The position numbers and the translations under genes were made by a program. A stretch of 64,000 nt of DNA, taken from positions 1 to 64,000 of the forward strand of contig WBUR01000018.1 of NCBI GenBank assembly GCA_008933615.1, read 5' to 3'. Source of the stretch: a bacterium (GTDB lineage: Bacteria > CLD3 > SB21). The notes beneath the pieces were generated by a model. The model was not told the DNA's origin, made no database searches, and saw nothing but the letters and a program-made list of their open reading frames with translations. Position 1 is the stretch's first letter; every line of letters starts with the position of its first letter. This document shows positions 26,066-34,169 of this stretch, piece by piece.

Positions 26066-26127
26066 CCCGCTGATTTTGCTGATATACGCGGTAAACGTAC
26101 TCAACGAAGATTTGTGTCATCTGCGGG
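26066..26127. repeat. Degenerate CCCGC(A/T)GAT inverted-repeat remnant
   Basis: CCCGCTGATTTTGCTGATAT on the left faces ATTTGTGTCATCTGCGGG on the right as imperfect inverted ends. The words resemble the GATTCACAGAT-type repeats around the GxxExxY gene at 29.1 kb. It lies between two divergent genes. It may be a solo remnant of the same kind of element; the support is weak. Confidence 0.35.
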
Positions 26128-26181
26128 AATACTATAGACATTGCGTCGTTTTATCATCTTCATTATTTGAGAGGAAAAAAC

Positions 26182-26856
26182 ATGAAATCATGGTTTGGCG
26201 CTCTTTTTATTTTAATTAATACAACTTATCTGCCTGCCCAGAATGAGGCGAAACCCGTATCGATGAATTTTTTGAGTGACTTAGAAAAACAGGTTTATTA
26301 TGAACTGAACCGGGTTCGCTCTAACCCGAAAGAGTATGCGAAGCATGTTAAGAGAGTCATGGGATTATTTGACGGTAATCTCATGAAGTATCCCGGAGAA
26401 ACGGCGATCATGACAACAGAAGGCGAGAGTGCGGCGGCAGAATGTTATGATTTTTTGATGGCGGCAGAACCAGTCGATACATTGCGCGTATCACGCGGCT
26501 TGTCAATGGCGGCGAGGGATCATGCCGACGATCAGGGTGAGACAACAGAAACAGGACACACCGGCCGCGACGGGAGCTCGCCGTTTGACCGGATCGAACG
26601 CTATGGGCAATGGCTTTCAACGGCAGGCGAGAACGTGGACTATGGAAATAATATCGCGCGTCGAATCGTTTTATCGTTGATTATCGACGACGGCGTACCG
26701 TCGCGCGGCCACCGAAAAAACATTTTTAATCCGCAATTCAAAGTGGTTGGCATTGCGTGCGGGCCGCATCAGCAGTATCGTTATATGTGTGTTATGGATC
26801 TGGCGGGAGGATTTAAAGCTAAGAAGACAGGCGCGACTGTGCGAGGTGAAGATTAG
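26182..26856 (+). CDS. Secreted CAP-domain (SCP/PR1) protein
   Basis: A 224-residue exported protein. After a signal peptide (ending near YLPAQN) comes a CAP fold. It has a helix with VYYELNRVRSNPKEYAKHV, the central SMAARDHADDQG segment and GHTGRDGSSPFDRIERYG, which holds the conserved His. HRKNIFNPQFKVVGIACG follows, then a C-terminal strand with MDLAGGF. CAP proteins bind lipids, divalent metal or peptides and are found outside the cytoplasm. Their bacterial roles are mostly unknown. The ATG at 26182 follows GAGAGGAAAAA and is preferred over the TTG at 26167. It stands alone, divergent from pbpC. Confidence 0.88.
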   Translation: MKSWFGALFILINTTYLPAQNEAKPVSMNFLSDLEKQVYYELNRVRSNPKEYAKHVKRVMGLFDGNLMKYPGETAIMTTEGESAAAECYDFLMAAEPVDTLRVSRGLSMAARDHADDQGETTETGHTGRDGSSPFDRIERYGQWLSTAGENVDYGNNIARRIVLSLIIDDGVPSRGHRKNIFNPQFKVVGIACGPHQQYRYMCVMDLAGGFKAKKTGATVRGED

Positions 26857-27033
26857 AAGGGAGAAGAGACTACAATCATCACATTTCTGCTTCCTCGGCC
26901 ATGACCCCTATGGGTTACTTGTATTAAAGCTGGTTTTTCAGCGATGATAAATACTTTGAAACCTTTTGGAATAATTTTTCGTAGAAGTAGTTAGATTTAC
27001 TAAAGACTTCAAATTTCTCCTCTCCTCCTCATA

Positions 27034-27069
27034 AGAAAGTCCCGCGGCGTTAAAACTGCGGGGCTTTCT
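27034..27069. terminator. Bidirectional hairpin between convergent genes
   Basis: AGAAAG-T-CCCGC pairs with GCGGG-G-CTTTCT as a 12-bp stem with one G:U pair around a 12-base loop. It lies between the CAP gene (plus) and the ABC-F gene (minus, stop at 27073). The T tract is short on both sides, so efficiency may be modest. Confidence 0.65.
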
Positions 27070-27072
27070 ATT

Positions 27073-28986
27073 TTACATCAGTTTTTGCCATTCTTCGTAG
27101 AGTTTGGTTATCTTTTCAGTAACCACGTGGTATTGATTCTGCAAATGTTGCGATTTTTCAGCCTTTTTGTAAACCTCAGGATCCGACAATTCCGTTTCAA
27201 TTTCCAATTTTAGTTTCTCCTGTTCCTGAATAGCCCGTTCAATATCGGCAATTTTCTTTTGATGTTTTTTTTCTTCCGCCGCTAATTTTTTTTTCTCATC
27301 GCGTTCTGCGGCTCTTTTAGCCTTGTCTTCCGGGATAACGGGCTTGGATATCTTGGCGTTTTCAACAACCACTTCAACTTCTTTCAATTTGCAGTCGTGA
27401 TAGTAATCAAAGTTTCCTAGATACGTTTTAATTTTACCGTCTCTTATCTCGATCACTTTGTTGACCAGATTATTCATAAAATGCCGGTCGTGAGAAACGA
27501 TGAGCAAGGTTCCCTGAAATTCCGTTAACGCGCCCTGTAGAATTTCTTTGGATTGCGCGTCGATATGATTGGTCGGTTCGTCCAGAATGATGAAATTGGC
27601 CGGATTCAAAAGCATTTTTGCAAAAGCCAGACGCGATTTTTCACCGCCGCTCAATACGCCGACCTTTTTATAAATATCATCGCCTGAAAACAAAAACGCG
27701 CCTAGAATAGTTCGTAATACCAGCGGGGGCTGATTGGAGCCCGACGAAGCCACTTCTTCATAGGCCGTCTTCGCCGCATCCAATTTATCCGACTGCTGTT
27801 GCGCGAAATATTCGAGCGTGACGTTATGCCCAAGTGAAACCGATCCGCTGTCAGGCGTTTCAAAACCGGAGATGATGCGCAGCAGTGTAGATTTTCCCGC
27901 GCCGTTGGCCCCGATGAGCGCAACTTTCTCGCCGCGTTCCAGCGTCAGGTTGAGAGGTTTCAAAACGGTTCGGCCGTCGTAACTCTTGGAGATATCCTGA
28001 ATTTCCAGTACTACGCGGCCGCTTTTCTGAGGTTGAGGGAAGCGGAACTGGATAGCTTTTTTTTCATCATCGGGAAGCTGGATCTTGTCCATGTGATCGA
28101 GAAACTTTATTTTGCTTTGCGCCTGTCGGGCTTTCGAAGCTTTGTAACGAAAACGGTCGATGAATAACTGAATCCGCTGAATCTCGCTCTGTTGGCGCTC
28201 GTATGAACTGAGCAGTTGTTCCTCGGCCATCGCTTTTTGTTCTTCAAATGATTCGTAATCGCCGTAGTAGTCCGTCAGAACAAAGCGATCCAACTCGGTA
28301 ATACGATTGCAAACTTTGTCAATGAAGTAGCGATCATGTGAAACGAGCAGGATAGCGCCTTCATAATTATTCAGATAATTTTCAAGCCATTCGATCGATT
28401 CGATATCAAGGTGATTCGTGGGTTCGTCCAGCAGAAGCAGATCGGGATTTTGCAGTAACAATTTGGCGAGCGCAATCCGCATCTGCCAGCCGCCGCTGAA
28501 GAGTTCGCACATTTTTGTAAAATCGGATTCTTTAAAACCGAGGCCGACCAGAACCTTTGCCGCTTTTGACTCGATCGAAAAGCCGTCGAGGTCTTCGAAA
28601 CGGTGCTGGAGATTTCCATACGTATCGATCATTTTATGAAACTCGTCCGATTCATGGTCGATCGTGGTCATCGCGATTTCGATCTTTTTCATTCTTTCAT
28701 GAACGTCGATCACTTCCTCAAATGCGGTCATTACCTCATGGATCAACTCCTTGCCGTGTGCATGCAGCCCGTCTTGCGGCAAATAGCCGATCTGCAGATT
28801 TTTATTATGCGCCGCGACTCCGGAGGTAGGCTGAAATTGTTTATTGATGATCTTGAGCAGGGTAGATTTTCCCACACCATTGGCGCCGATGAGAGCCACG
28901 CGGTCTTTGCGGTTGATCTGCCAGCTTAGATCGCGGAAGAGTGCGCGTCCGCCGAAGTCGACGGTGATGTTAACAAGTTGAAGCAT
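27073..28986 (-). CDS. ABC-F family ATPase (Uup/YheS-like)
   Basis: A 637-residue soluble protein with two ABC cassettes and no membrane domain. Walker A motifs are GANGVGKSTL (near 35) and GANGAGKSTL (near 365). The signatures LFSGGWQMR and VLSGGEKSR and Walker B motifs (LLLLDEPTNHLD, FIILDEPTNHID) are intact. The linker between the cassettes and a long Lys/Glu-rich C-terminal coiled coil (about 560-637) are present. ABC-F proteins act on the ribosome at the tRNA exit site, or, in the Uup group, on nucleic-acid junctions. The assignment to a subgroup is uncertain. The gene convergently faces the CAP gene and shares a terminator. Confidence 0.92.
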   Translation of the reverse strand: MLQLVNITVDFGGRALFRDLSWQINRKDRVALIGANGVGKSTLLKIINKQFQPTSGVAAHNKNLQIGYLPQDGLHAHGKELIHEVMTAFEEVIDVHERMKKIEIAMTTIDHESDEFHKMIDTYGNLQHRFEDLDGFSIESKAAKVLVGLGFKESDFTKMCELFSGGWQMRIALAKLLLQNPDLLLLDEPTNHLDIESIEWLENYLNNYEGAILLVSHDRYFIDKVCNRITELDRFVLTDYYGDYESFEEQKAMAEEQLLSSYERQQSEIQRIQLFIDRFRYKASKARQAQSKIKFLDHMDKIQLPDDEKKAIQFRFPQPQKSGRVVLEIQDISKSYDGRTVLKPLNLTLERGEKVALIGANGAGKSTLLRIISGFETPDSGSVSLGHNVTLEYFAQQQSDKLDAAKTAYEEVASSGSNQPPLVLRTILGAFLFSGDDIYKKVGVLSGGEKSRLAFAKMLLNPANFIILDEPTNHIDAQSKEILQGALTEFQGTLLIVSHDRHFMNNLVNKVIEIRDGKIKTYLGNFDYYHDCKLKEVEVVVENAKISKPVIPEDKAKRAAERDEKKKLAAEEKKHQKKIADIERAIQEQEKLKLEIETELSDPEVYKKAEKSQHLQNQYHVVTEKITKLYEEWQKLM

Positions 28987-28991
28987 ATATT

Positions 28992-29087
28992 ATTGCCACA
29001 GATTCCCGGATTAAGAGAAAATTTGTTATTGAAAACCAAATTGCCACAGATTCACAGATTAAGAGAAAGTTTTTTATTAAAAACCAA
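28992..29087. repeat. Two tandem 48-bp repeats containing GCCACAGATT
   Basis: Copies 28992-29039 and 29040-29087 abut exactly and differ at five positions. Both start with ATTGCCACAGATTC and end with AAAACCAA-type A-rich tails. The second copy carries one arm of the inverted repeat that bounds the GxxExxY gene. Confidence 0.85.
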
Positions 29088-29520
29088 ATTCGAAACTAAC
29101 CTTACAGATTATAAGATAACTCTTTTTGTAACTAACGAATTTTCACCAAAGTTGACAATTAGACCCAAGGGACACTTCGATATGGCGAGATAGTTTATCA
29201 CCCAAGCGTAATGTTCGTCTACTATTCCTTTTTGAGCCTTGACTTCTAATATGATTTTATTAAACACTACAAAATCAGCATAGAAAAAATGGGGCAGGAT
29301 CACTCCTTTATATTCAACCTTGAATTGTTTTTCACGGGCATACGGGATGTTGTTTTGATTGAACTCATGTTCTATGGCATCCTTATAAACTATTTCGAGT
29401 AACCCTTTGCCTAAAGTGCGGTGAACTTCCATGCATAGACCAATGATCTGATAGCTTTGTTCCTGTAACGGGTATTTATCTTCGGTGTATTTCATATTTT
29501 CTGATCTGTGAATCTGTGGC
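29043..29520. mobile_element. Candidate mobile unit: GxxExxY gene bounded by 17-bp inverted repeats
   Basis: GCCACAGATTCACAGAT at 29043-29059 and its exact reverse complement at 29504-29520 enclose a single gene of 128 codons. The whole unit of 478 bp fits between the ABC-F gene and the M48 protease gene, whose stop codon comes 4 bp after the right repeat. The left repeat is part of a 48-bp tandem duplication. No transposase is present. The structure suggests a passenger element; mobility is inference. Confidence 0.5.
29109..29495 (-). CDS. GxxExxY (PDDEXK_3) nuclease-fold protein
   Basis: A 128-residue protein with the name-giving motif GLLEIVY (Gly31, Glu34, Tyr37). The PD-(D/E)xK-like active site is made of Asp74 (FYADF) and Glu84/Lys86 (ILEVKA). 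The family (Pfam PDDEXK_3) is common in environmental bacteria and has no proven function; a nuclease activity is predicted from the fold only. The ATG at 29495 is chosen because the protein then begins with the usual MKYTEDKYPL-type start. The gene is flanked by inverted repeats and lies within a 478-bp unit that seems inserted between two housekeeping-type genes. Confidence 0.87.
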   Translation of the reverse strand: MKYTEDKYPLQEQSYQIIGLCMEVHRTLGKGLLEIVYKDAIEHEFNQNNIPYAREKQFKVEYKGVILPHFFYADFVVFNKIILEVKAQKGIVDEHYAWVINYLAISKCPLGLIVNFGENSLVTKRVIL

Positions 29521-29523
29521 CTC

Positions 29524-30630
29524 CTACAATACAAAAGCTTCTGCGGCGCGAACACGTTTTGATATCGCCGGATGAGAATAGAACAAAAATTCCACCACGG
29601 GATGCGGCTCGTCGTCTGCCAGATTCATTAGAGACAACCGCTGCATAGCGCTGATAAAGGCGGTTTTGTTCTTGGTTTTATTCAGTGCATACGCATCCGC
29701 CTGTCGTTCATACACACGGCTCAGCGCATTATTGATCGGGCCGGTTATGAAGCCGAACAGCATCAGAAGTAATCCTAGCAAAGGCAGGGCGGCAAGGTCC
29801 GTGATAGACGTTAACCCGAAAACGGGAAGCAGAAGTTCGTATAACCATGACGTAACAAAAAGCCCGAGAAAAATACTGACCATGCTCAGCAGCATGCTCT
29901 TGGTAATATGTTTATGATAATAGTGGCCAACTTCATGCGCGAAAACAACTTCGATTTCCTCATCGGAAAAATTTTCGAGTAACGTATCCGCCAGAATGAT
30001 CCTTTTGGATTTCCCGATTCCTGCAAAAGCCGCGTTCGCTTTTTTGGTGGTTTTGCTCATGTTAAATTCAAATATGCCCGAGATGTTCATATTTACGCCG
30101 GAACAAAGCCGGATCAATTTATTCTTCAGCGATTCGTTTTCGATGGGCTTGAATTTATAAAACAACGGGAATATCACGGTCGGCGCAATTCGCGCTAGCA
30201 GAACGGAAAACAAAAAGAAAACTATTGCAACGGGCAACCACCAATTACCCTGAAAAACGTTTAGGGAATAATAAAACACCAGGAGCAGCGGCAGACCGAT
30301 AACGGCTCCAACTCCGACGCCTTTTAGATTTTCCTTTATCCACTGATAAAAAGTCTGATTGGACATACCGTATTGATGTTCCATCCGATATCCGGTGTAG
30401 TAACTGATCGGAAATGTCAACGCACTTTCAATAAATCCGATGATGACCACAAACCACACGAACCGGGTGTACATATTGCCGGATAAAGATTCCACGTAGC
30501 GGCTGATCGCACTGCTGAATCCGGTCATGACGATGGCTATGATAAAAGCGATGCCGAGCGCCGTACTGAATAAAGAAAGGGTTAATTTGATTCGGTTATA
30601 TTTTTTTTTGTCAACGGTATCCGCGTTCAT
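29524..30630 (-). CDS. M48-family membrane zinc metallopeptidase
   Basis: A 368-residue membrane protease of the M48 type (HtpX/Ste24-like). Several hydrophobic helices (about 15-40, 58-78, 108-122, 131-150 and two after the active site) surround the zinc site HEVGH at 232-236. The third ligand is probably the Glu in SRVYERQADAYAL. IAPTVIFPLFYKFKP is a conserved Ste24 segment. It would cleave membrane or misfolded proteins at the inner membrane. Its stop codon nearly touches the right inverted repeat of the GxxExxY unit. A 421-bp region separates it from the divergent gatD-like gene. Confidence 0.88.
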   Translation of the reverse strand: MNADTVDKKKYNRIKLTLSLFSTALGIAFIIAIVMTGFSSAISRYVESLSGNMYTRFVWFVVIIGFIESALTFPISYYTGYRMEHQYGMSNQTFYQWIKENLKGVGVGAVIGLPLLLVFYYSLNVFQGNWWLPVAIVFFLFSVLLARIAPTVIFPLFYKFKPIENESLKNKLIRLCSGVNMNISGIFEFNMSKTTKKANAAFAGIGKSKRIILADTLLENFSDEEIEVVFAHEVGHYYHKHITKSMLLSMVSIFLGLFVTSWLYELLLPVFGLTSITDLAALPLLGLLLMLFGFITGPINNALSRVYERQADAYALNKTKNKTAFISAMQRLSLMNLADDEPHPVVEFLFYSHPAISKRVRAAEAFVL

Positions 30631-31051
30631 TTGCTTCCTTCTTTTTGAGGGCGCAATTTAAAAAAATATCAGCCAATAACAAACTAAAAAACCTTGAAAG
30701 AGGGTACGCGAAGATACTCCATGGAAACTTCGGCATTAACGGGCTAGACTTGTGCATTAAACCAATATAGTTTCTTAGAACAGATACAGTTTCCAGTTCA
30801 AATGGCTGATTAATAGAGTGGACTTAAAATCGCGAAATAAGCCCGAAAGACTCAATGCAAAGATTGTGACATAAATCTCATTGACATTTGATTTCGGGCA
30901 TTGTAAATTTTTCAAGAGCAAATCGTAGCTCTTTCTAATTTTATGATTATTGATTCCTATGAAAAAATTCATCTACTTCCTCGAAGCCAAAAAAAAATCC
31001 AGAATCTTTTTAAACTTACCGTATTCTCAGTAAAGTGGAATTAAAAACAAT
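30631..31051. other. Intergenic region with candidate promoter
   Basis: 421 AT-rich bases between the divergent M48 protease gene and the gatD-like gene. A sigma-70-like promoter facing gatD is seen at 30881-30909. A 65-codon frame on the minus strand (30775-30972) has no ribosome site and no family features and was not accepted. I see no RNA gene or repeat in it. Confidence 0.5.
30881..30909 (+). promoter_or_regulatory. Candidate sigma-70 promoter of the gatD-like gene
   Basis: TTGACA, 17 bases, TAAATT. The -35 box is consensus and the -10 box is weak. Transcription would start near 30916 and leave a leader of about 136 nt before the ATG at 31052, which has no strong ribosome-binding site. 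Confidence 0.4.
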
Positions 31052-32437
31052 ATGAGCGATAATATTTTTCAAGGCTACCGTGGACACGCATTAGAAGTAC
31101 TGAAAAAATACACCGCGCGAGTTTGGGCGGCCGTGGATGTCGAAACGACGCGCGGACTCTTTCAGGGAACTATATTGCCGCGCGCGGAAAACACGGACGA
31201 TGAACATATCGTTTTGAAGATCAGCACCGGATATAATATCGGCCTGGACGTCAATACGATCACCGATATACATGAAACCGGATTTAAAAAAGCCAATTAC
31301 CAGATTCCTGAAAAACAGTTTCCGAATACCAAAGGACTGCCGCACGTCAAATTATTCGGAACGGGCGGCACGATCGCCTCGCGTCTCGATTACAGGACGG
31401 GCGCAGTTATTCCGGCGTTTTCTCCGGGAGAACTGTACGGCGCGGTGCCTGAGTTGGCTGATATTTGCAATGTAGATACCGAGAAAATATTTGCCGTGTT
31501 CAGCGAGAATATGGGACCGAAGCAATATATCGCGCTTGCTCACGCCATCGTCAAAGAGATCAGAAGCGGCATTGACGGCATAGTGGTCGGCCATGGCACC
31601 GATACCTTGCAGCACACCGCCGCGGTGCTGACGTATATGGTGCAAAATTCTCCCGTGCCCATCATCATGGTCGGTTCCCAGCGATCGTCCGACCGTCCGA
31701 GTTCCGACGCCGCGCTGAATCTGATGCATGCGATGTTTACAGCCGGCACGTCGGACATTGCCGAAGTAATGGTGTGTATGTTCGGCCCGACGTCCGACGA
31801 GTACGGACTGCTTCACCGCGGAACGCGCGTCAGAAAAATGCATTCGTCCTATCGCTCCACATTCAGAACCATCGGCGACACGCCCGTGGCAATGGTTACC
31901 AGAAAAAAAATCACGCACATCAAAAAGGAATACAATCATCGCAGAAAAGACAAGAACGTGGATCTTTTTCCATTCTTCAGCGAAAAAGCGACGATGCTGT
32001 ATTATTATCCGGGGATGAAACCAGATGTGATGTTCGCGATGATCGATGCGGGTTATAAAGGCATTATCATCGTCGGAACGGGCCTGGGGCATGTGAATAA
32101 GGAACTGTATCCGGCGATAGTCAAAGCAAAAGAAGAAGGCGTTTCGGTATTCATGGTGGTGCAGACGATCTGGGGTTATGTGCACATGTTTGTGTACGAT
32201 ACCGGGCGCGACATGATGGCCAAAGGCGTCGTGCCGCTGGGCAATATGTTACCTGAGACAGCGTACATCAAACTCGGCTGGGTGCTCGGGCAGGCCGAAG
32301 ATCCCGTCGAAGTGAAAAAGATGATGCTCACGCCGATCTGTTCAGATATCACTGAACGCGAACCGTACAACGGTTATCTCGTCCTGCAGGGCGGCGTGCC
32401 GGAGGTAGAAGAGTTTGTGAGGAAGGTGCATAAGTAG
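31052..32437 (+). CDS. GatD-like asparaginase-family protein (archaeal-type Glu-tRNA amidotransferase subunit D)
   Basis: A 461-residue protein with the GatD architecture. A small N-terminal beta domain (about 20-90, RVWAAVDVETTRGLFQGTIL) is followed by an L-asparaginase fold. Catalytic threonine motifs are TGGTIAS (Thr107) and HGTDT (181-185); VGSQRSSDRPSSDAALNL and a C-terminal asparaginase domain follow. In Archaea GatD works with GatE to make Gln-tRNA(Gln); the asparaginase part supplies ammonia. No GatE gene is in the window, and most bacteria use GatCAB. It may therefore be a stand-alone amidohydrolase derived from GatD. The length and both catalytic motifs are intact. Confidence 0.82.
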   Translation: MSDNIFQGYRGHALEVLKKYTARVWAAVDVETTRGLFQGTILPRAENTDDEHIVLKISTGYNIGLDVNTITDIHETGFKKANYQIPEKQFPNTKGLPHVKLFGTGGTIASRLDYRTGAVIPAFSPGELYGAVPELADICNVDTEKIFAVFSENMGPKQYIALAHAIVKEIRSGIDGIVVGHGTDTLQHTAAVLTYMVQNSPVPIIMVGSQRSSDRPSSDAALNLMHAMFTAGTSDIAEVMVCMFGPTSDEYGLLHRGTRVRKMHSSYRSTFRTIGDTPVAMVTRKKITHIKKEYNHRRKDKNVDLFPFFSEKATMLYYYPGMKPDVMFAMIDAGYKGIIIVGTGLGHVNKELYPAIVKAKEEGVSVFMVVQTIWGYVHMFVYDTGRDMMAKGVVPLGNMLPETAYIKLGWVLGQAEDPVEVKKMMLTPICSDITEREPYNGYLVLQGGVPEVEEFVRKVHK

Positions 32438-32457
32438 GGTCGAACCGCCCCCTGTCT

Positions 32458-32527
32458 CCCCCGCCTTACCAAGGCGGGGGTCGTACTAATTCGATTAGTA
32501 CGTGCCCTCTCCTTACCAAGGAGAGGG
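32458..32527. repeat. Three consecutive perfect hairpins after gatD
   Basis: Hairpin 1 (32458-32480) is C5-GCCTT/AAGGC-G5 with a short centre. Hairpin 2 (32482-32502) is CGTACTAAT / ATTAGTACG. Hairpin 3 (32505-32527) is CCCTCTCCTT / AAGGAGAGGG. Hairpins 1 and 3 share the centre TTACCAA. The first returns at 33952-33974. They may serve as a terminator-like 3' end or as dispersed palindromes. Confidence 0.7.
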
Positions 32528-32537
32528 ACAGGGTGAG

Positions 32538-32671
32538 GTTGCCGAACCCACGAATACCCTGACTAATCTCTATCGGATGGTTAAATTCATAACGTCTGTC
32601 GGCGCCATTTTATCGTAGAACTTAAAATCATGATAAATTTAATAACTGTAATATTGCTGAAACGAAATTGC
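32538..32671 (+). repeat. Promoter-bearing direct repeat, copy A
   Basis: This segment matches 33988-34119 through several shared words (GTTGCC, CCCACGAAT, AATCTCT, ATCATGAT, CGAAATTGC) in the same order. It contains a promoter-like pair CTGACT-16-TTAAAT at 32559-32586, upstream of the TPR gene. Identity is partial, so the copies are old. Confidence 0.55.
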
Positions 32672-32704
32672 CTAAAAACATTAACGGTTAAGGAGAAATG
32701 ATCG

Positions 32705-33900
32705 ATGAATAAGATTTTGTTGCTCTTACTTATTTTCACACTTACAAACGTATTACGATCCCAGACCACTCTCGACATCAATGACAGTGATATTAAGCTG
32801 ACGCTACCAGCCAAATGGAAAATGGCCGGCGACGAAAATAATAAAGGAGTACGGCTTGTGACCATCGCCAGAGAAGCTTCAGCGACTTAAAGAACCGGAG
32901 CGTCGTACCGACATTTTCAATGGTCTTTGAGAAAGTACCCGTTAACCTTGATCCGATCAAATACAGTCTGAAATACCGGCATTTTAACGTGGAGGAAACA
33001 TTCATTCATGAATCCGGAAAGATGGGTTTGAGATATGCCGTTGGGTACCGTGGAACTTATAAATACGACGACATTGAACATACGATCTATGCTGTTTACG
33101 CGGTAAATGGTGAGAACGGAATCCAAATAGTGGCCGATGTAACGACGGATCTTTTCCCGACTGTACAAGAAGAGTTTCTCCTCATGCTAAAAAGTATGGA
33201 ACTGAAAACCGTGTATGACACCTCGATGGTTATGAAGACCCGGTTTGTTTCAGCAGGTGAGCTCGCATTTGAGAACTATCTCAATAATAAAAAAGATAAA
33301 AAAGCGGAAGCGCAAGTAATGGGATCGGGGGATTCGACTTACATTTTTTTCATCCTTGCCAAGAACACAAAGGGTCTCGGCGAGAAATTATATTACTTAG
33401 AGGAATTTGCTGCTCGGAATCCTAAATTAGGCCTTGATGAATTGTATTTTGAGAGAGGTATGGCCCGGCAGCACCTCAATATGTACGATTCCGCCCTGAC
33501 CGACTTTATCAGATTGGAACACATGCATCCCAACGACCCTTCTATATATTATCTGAAGGGTGAACTGTATTCGAAGATCGACAGCTTTGCAACCGCGCTT
33601 ACGTATGTGAATAAGACACTGGAACTGGACAAAGAATGGTATCTAGCACATTTTATCAAAGGGACATGCCTGGTAGAATTGAAACGATACGACGAAGCGA
33701 TGAAAGCCCTCGACCTGGCGATCAAATATGACGAAAAGAATGCGCAGGCCGTTTTCATGAAAGGACGCGCTTATTACGGGAAAAAAGATTACAAGAAAGC
33801 GATCTCACTGTGGGAAAAAGTGAAGAAAATGGATCCAAGATCCACGGATTATGTGAATGGCTGGATCCAATATGCGGTCGATTTTCAGAAAAATAAGTAA
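32705..33900 (+). pseudogene. Exported TPR-repeat protein gene split by a frameshift
   Basis: The first part (32705-32890) encodes a signal peptide and mature start (SQTTLDINDSDIKLTLPAKW), then stops after 61 codons. The frame one base back continues without a stop from about 32850 to 33900 and reads LKNRSVVPTFSMVFEKVPVN across the break. A full product of about 397 residues can therefore be rebuilt by a single-base change near 32870-32885. The second part has a domain of about 90 residues followed by four to five TPR units (MYDSALTDFIRLEHMHPNDP, FATALTYVNKTLELDKEWYL, YDEAMKALDLAIKYDEKNAQ, YKKAISLWEKVKKMDP). No slippery heptamer is present at the junction, so a real mutation or a base-calling error is more likely than programmed frameshifting. 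Confidence 0.75.
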
Positions 33901-33987
33901 CGATTCAAACCGCCCCCACTTGGAATATTTCTCAAAACTTCAATAGTTCGACCCCCGCCTTGCCAAGGCGGGGGAGAAAAGGGGGCG

Positions 33988-34119
33988 GTTGCCCACGAAT
34001 CCCTTGACAAATCTCTGTCGGGTGTGTACATTGTGAGCGTCTCATCGTGGTTCTTTTTCATCGTGGAGACTTCAATCATGATCAATTCAGAAACCGAAAT
34101 TTTGTTTGAACGAAATTGC
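33988..34119 (+). repeat. Promoter-bearing direct repeat, copy B
   Basis: The second copy of the segment at 32538-32671. It lies downstream of the TPR gene and upstream of the cassette-like gene. It has a better promoter than copy A (TTGACA-17-TACATT) and ends in the same CGAAATTGC word. Confidence 0.55.
34004..34032 (+). promoter_or_regulatory. Candidate sigma-70 promoter reading into the cassette
   Basis: TTGACA, 17 bases, TACATT. Transcription would start near 34040 and run through the 34111-34157 hairpin into the gene at 34209. It could supply expression of an inserted cassette in the way an integron Pc promoter does. Confidence 0.5.
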
Positions 34120-34157
34120 GTATATATCCCATTTTTACAGCGATACACGCAATTTCG
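34111..34157. repeat. 15-bp inverted repeat upstream of the cassette
   Basis: CGAAATTGCGTATAT and ATACACGCAATTTCG pair with one mismatch around a 17-base loop. The hairpin lies directly before the core-like site GTTATAC at 34169-34175. It may be part of the original insertion target. Confidence 0.6.
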
Positions 34158-34169
34158 GTAATGTATAAG

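Noticed and set aside
30775-30972. A 65-codon minus-strand frame in the 421-bp gap between M48 and gatD
   Set aside because: No ribosome site, no family signature, AT-rich composition, and it overlaps the best promoter for gatD on the other strand.
31352-32185. A 277-codon minus-strand frame inside gatD
   Set aside because: It mirrors the coding strand of a well-supported asparaginase-family gene; His/Arg-rich shadow translation with no motif.
32860-32895. Programmed -1 frameshift in the TPR gene
   Set aside because: No X-XXY-YYZ slippery heptamer is present at the junction. A mutation or read error is simpler.
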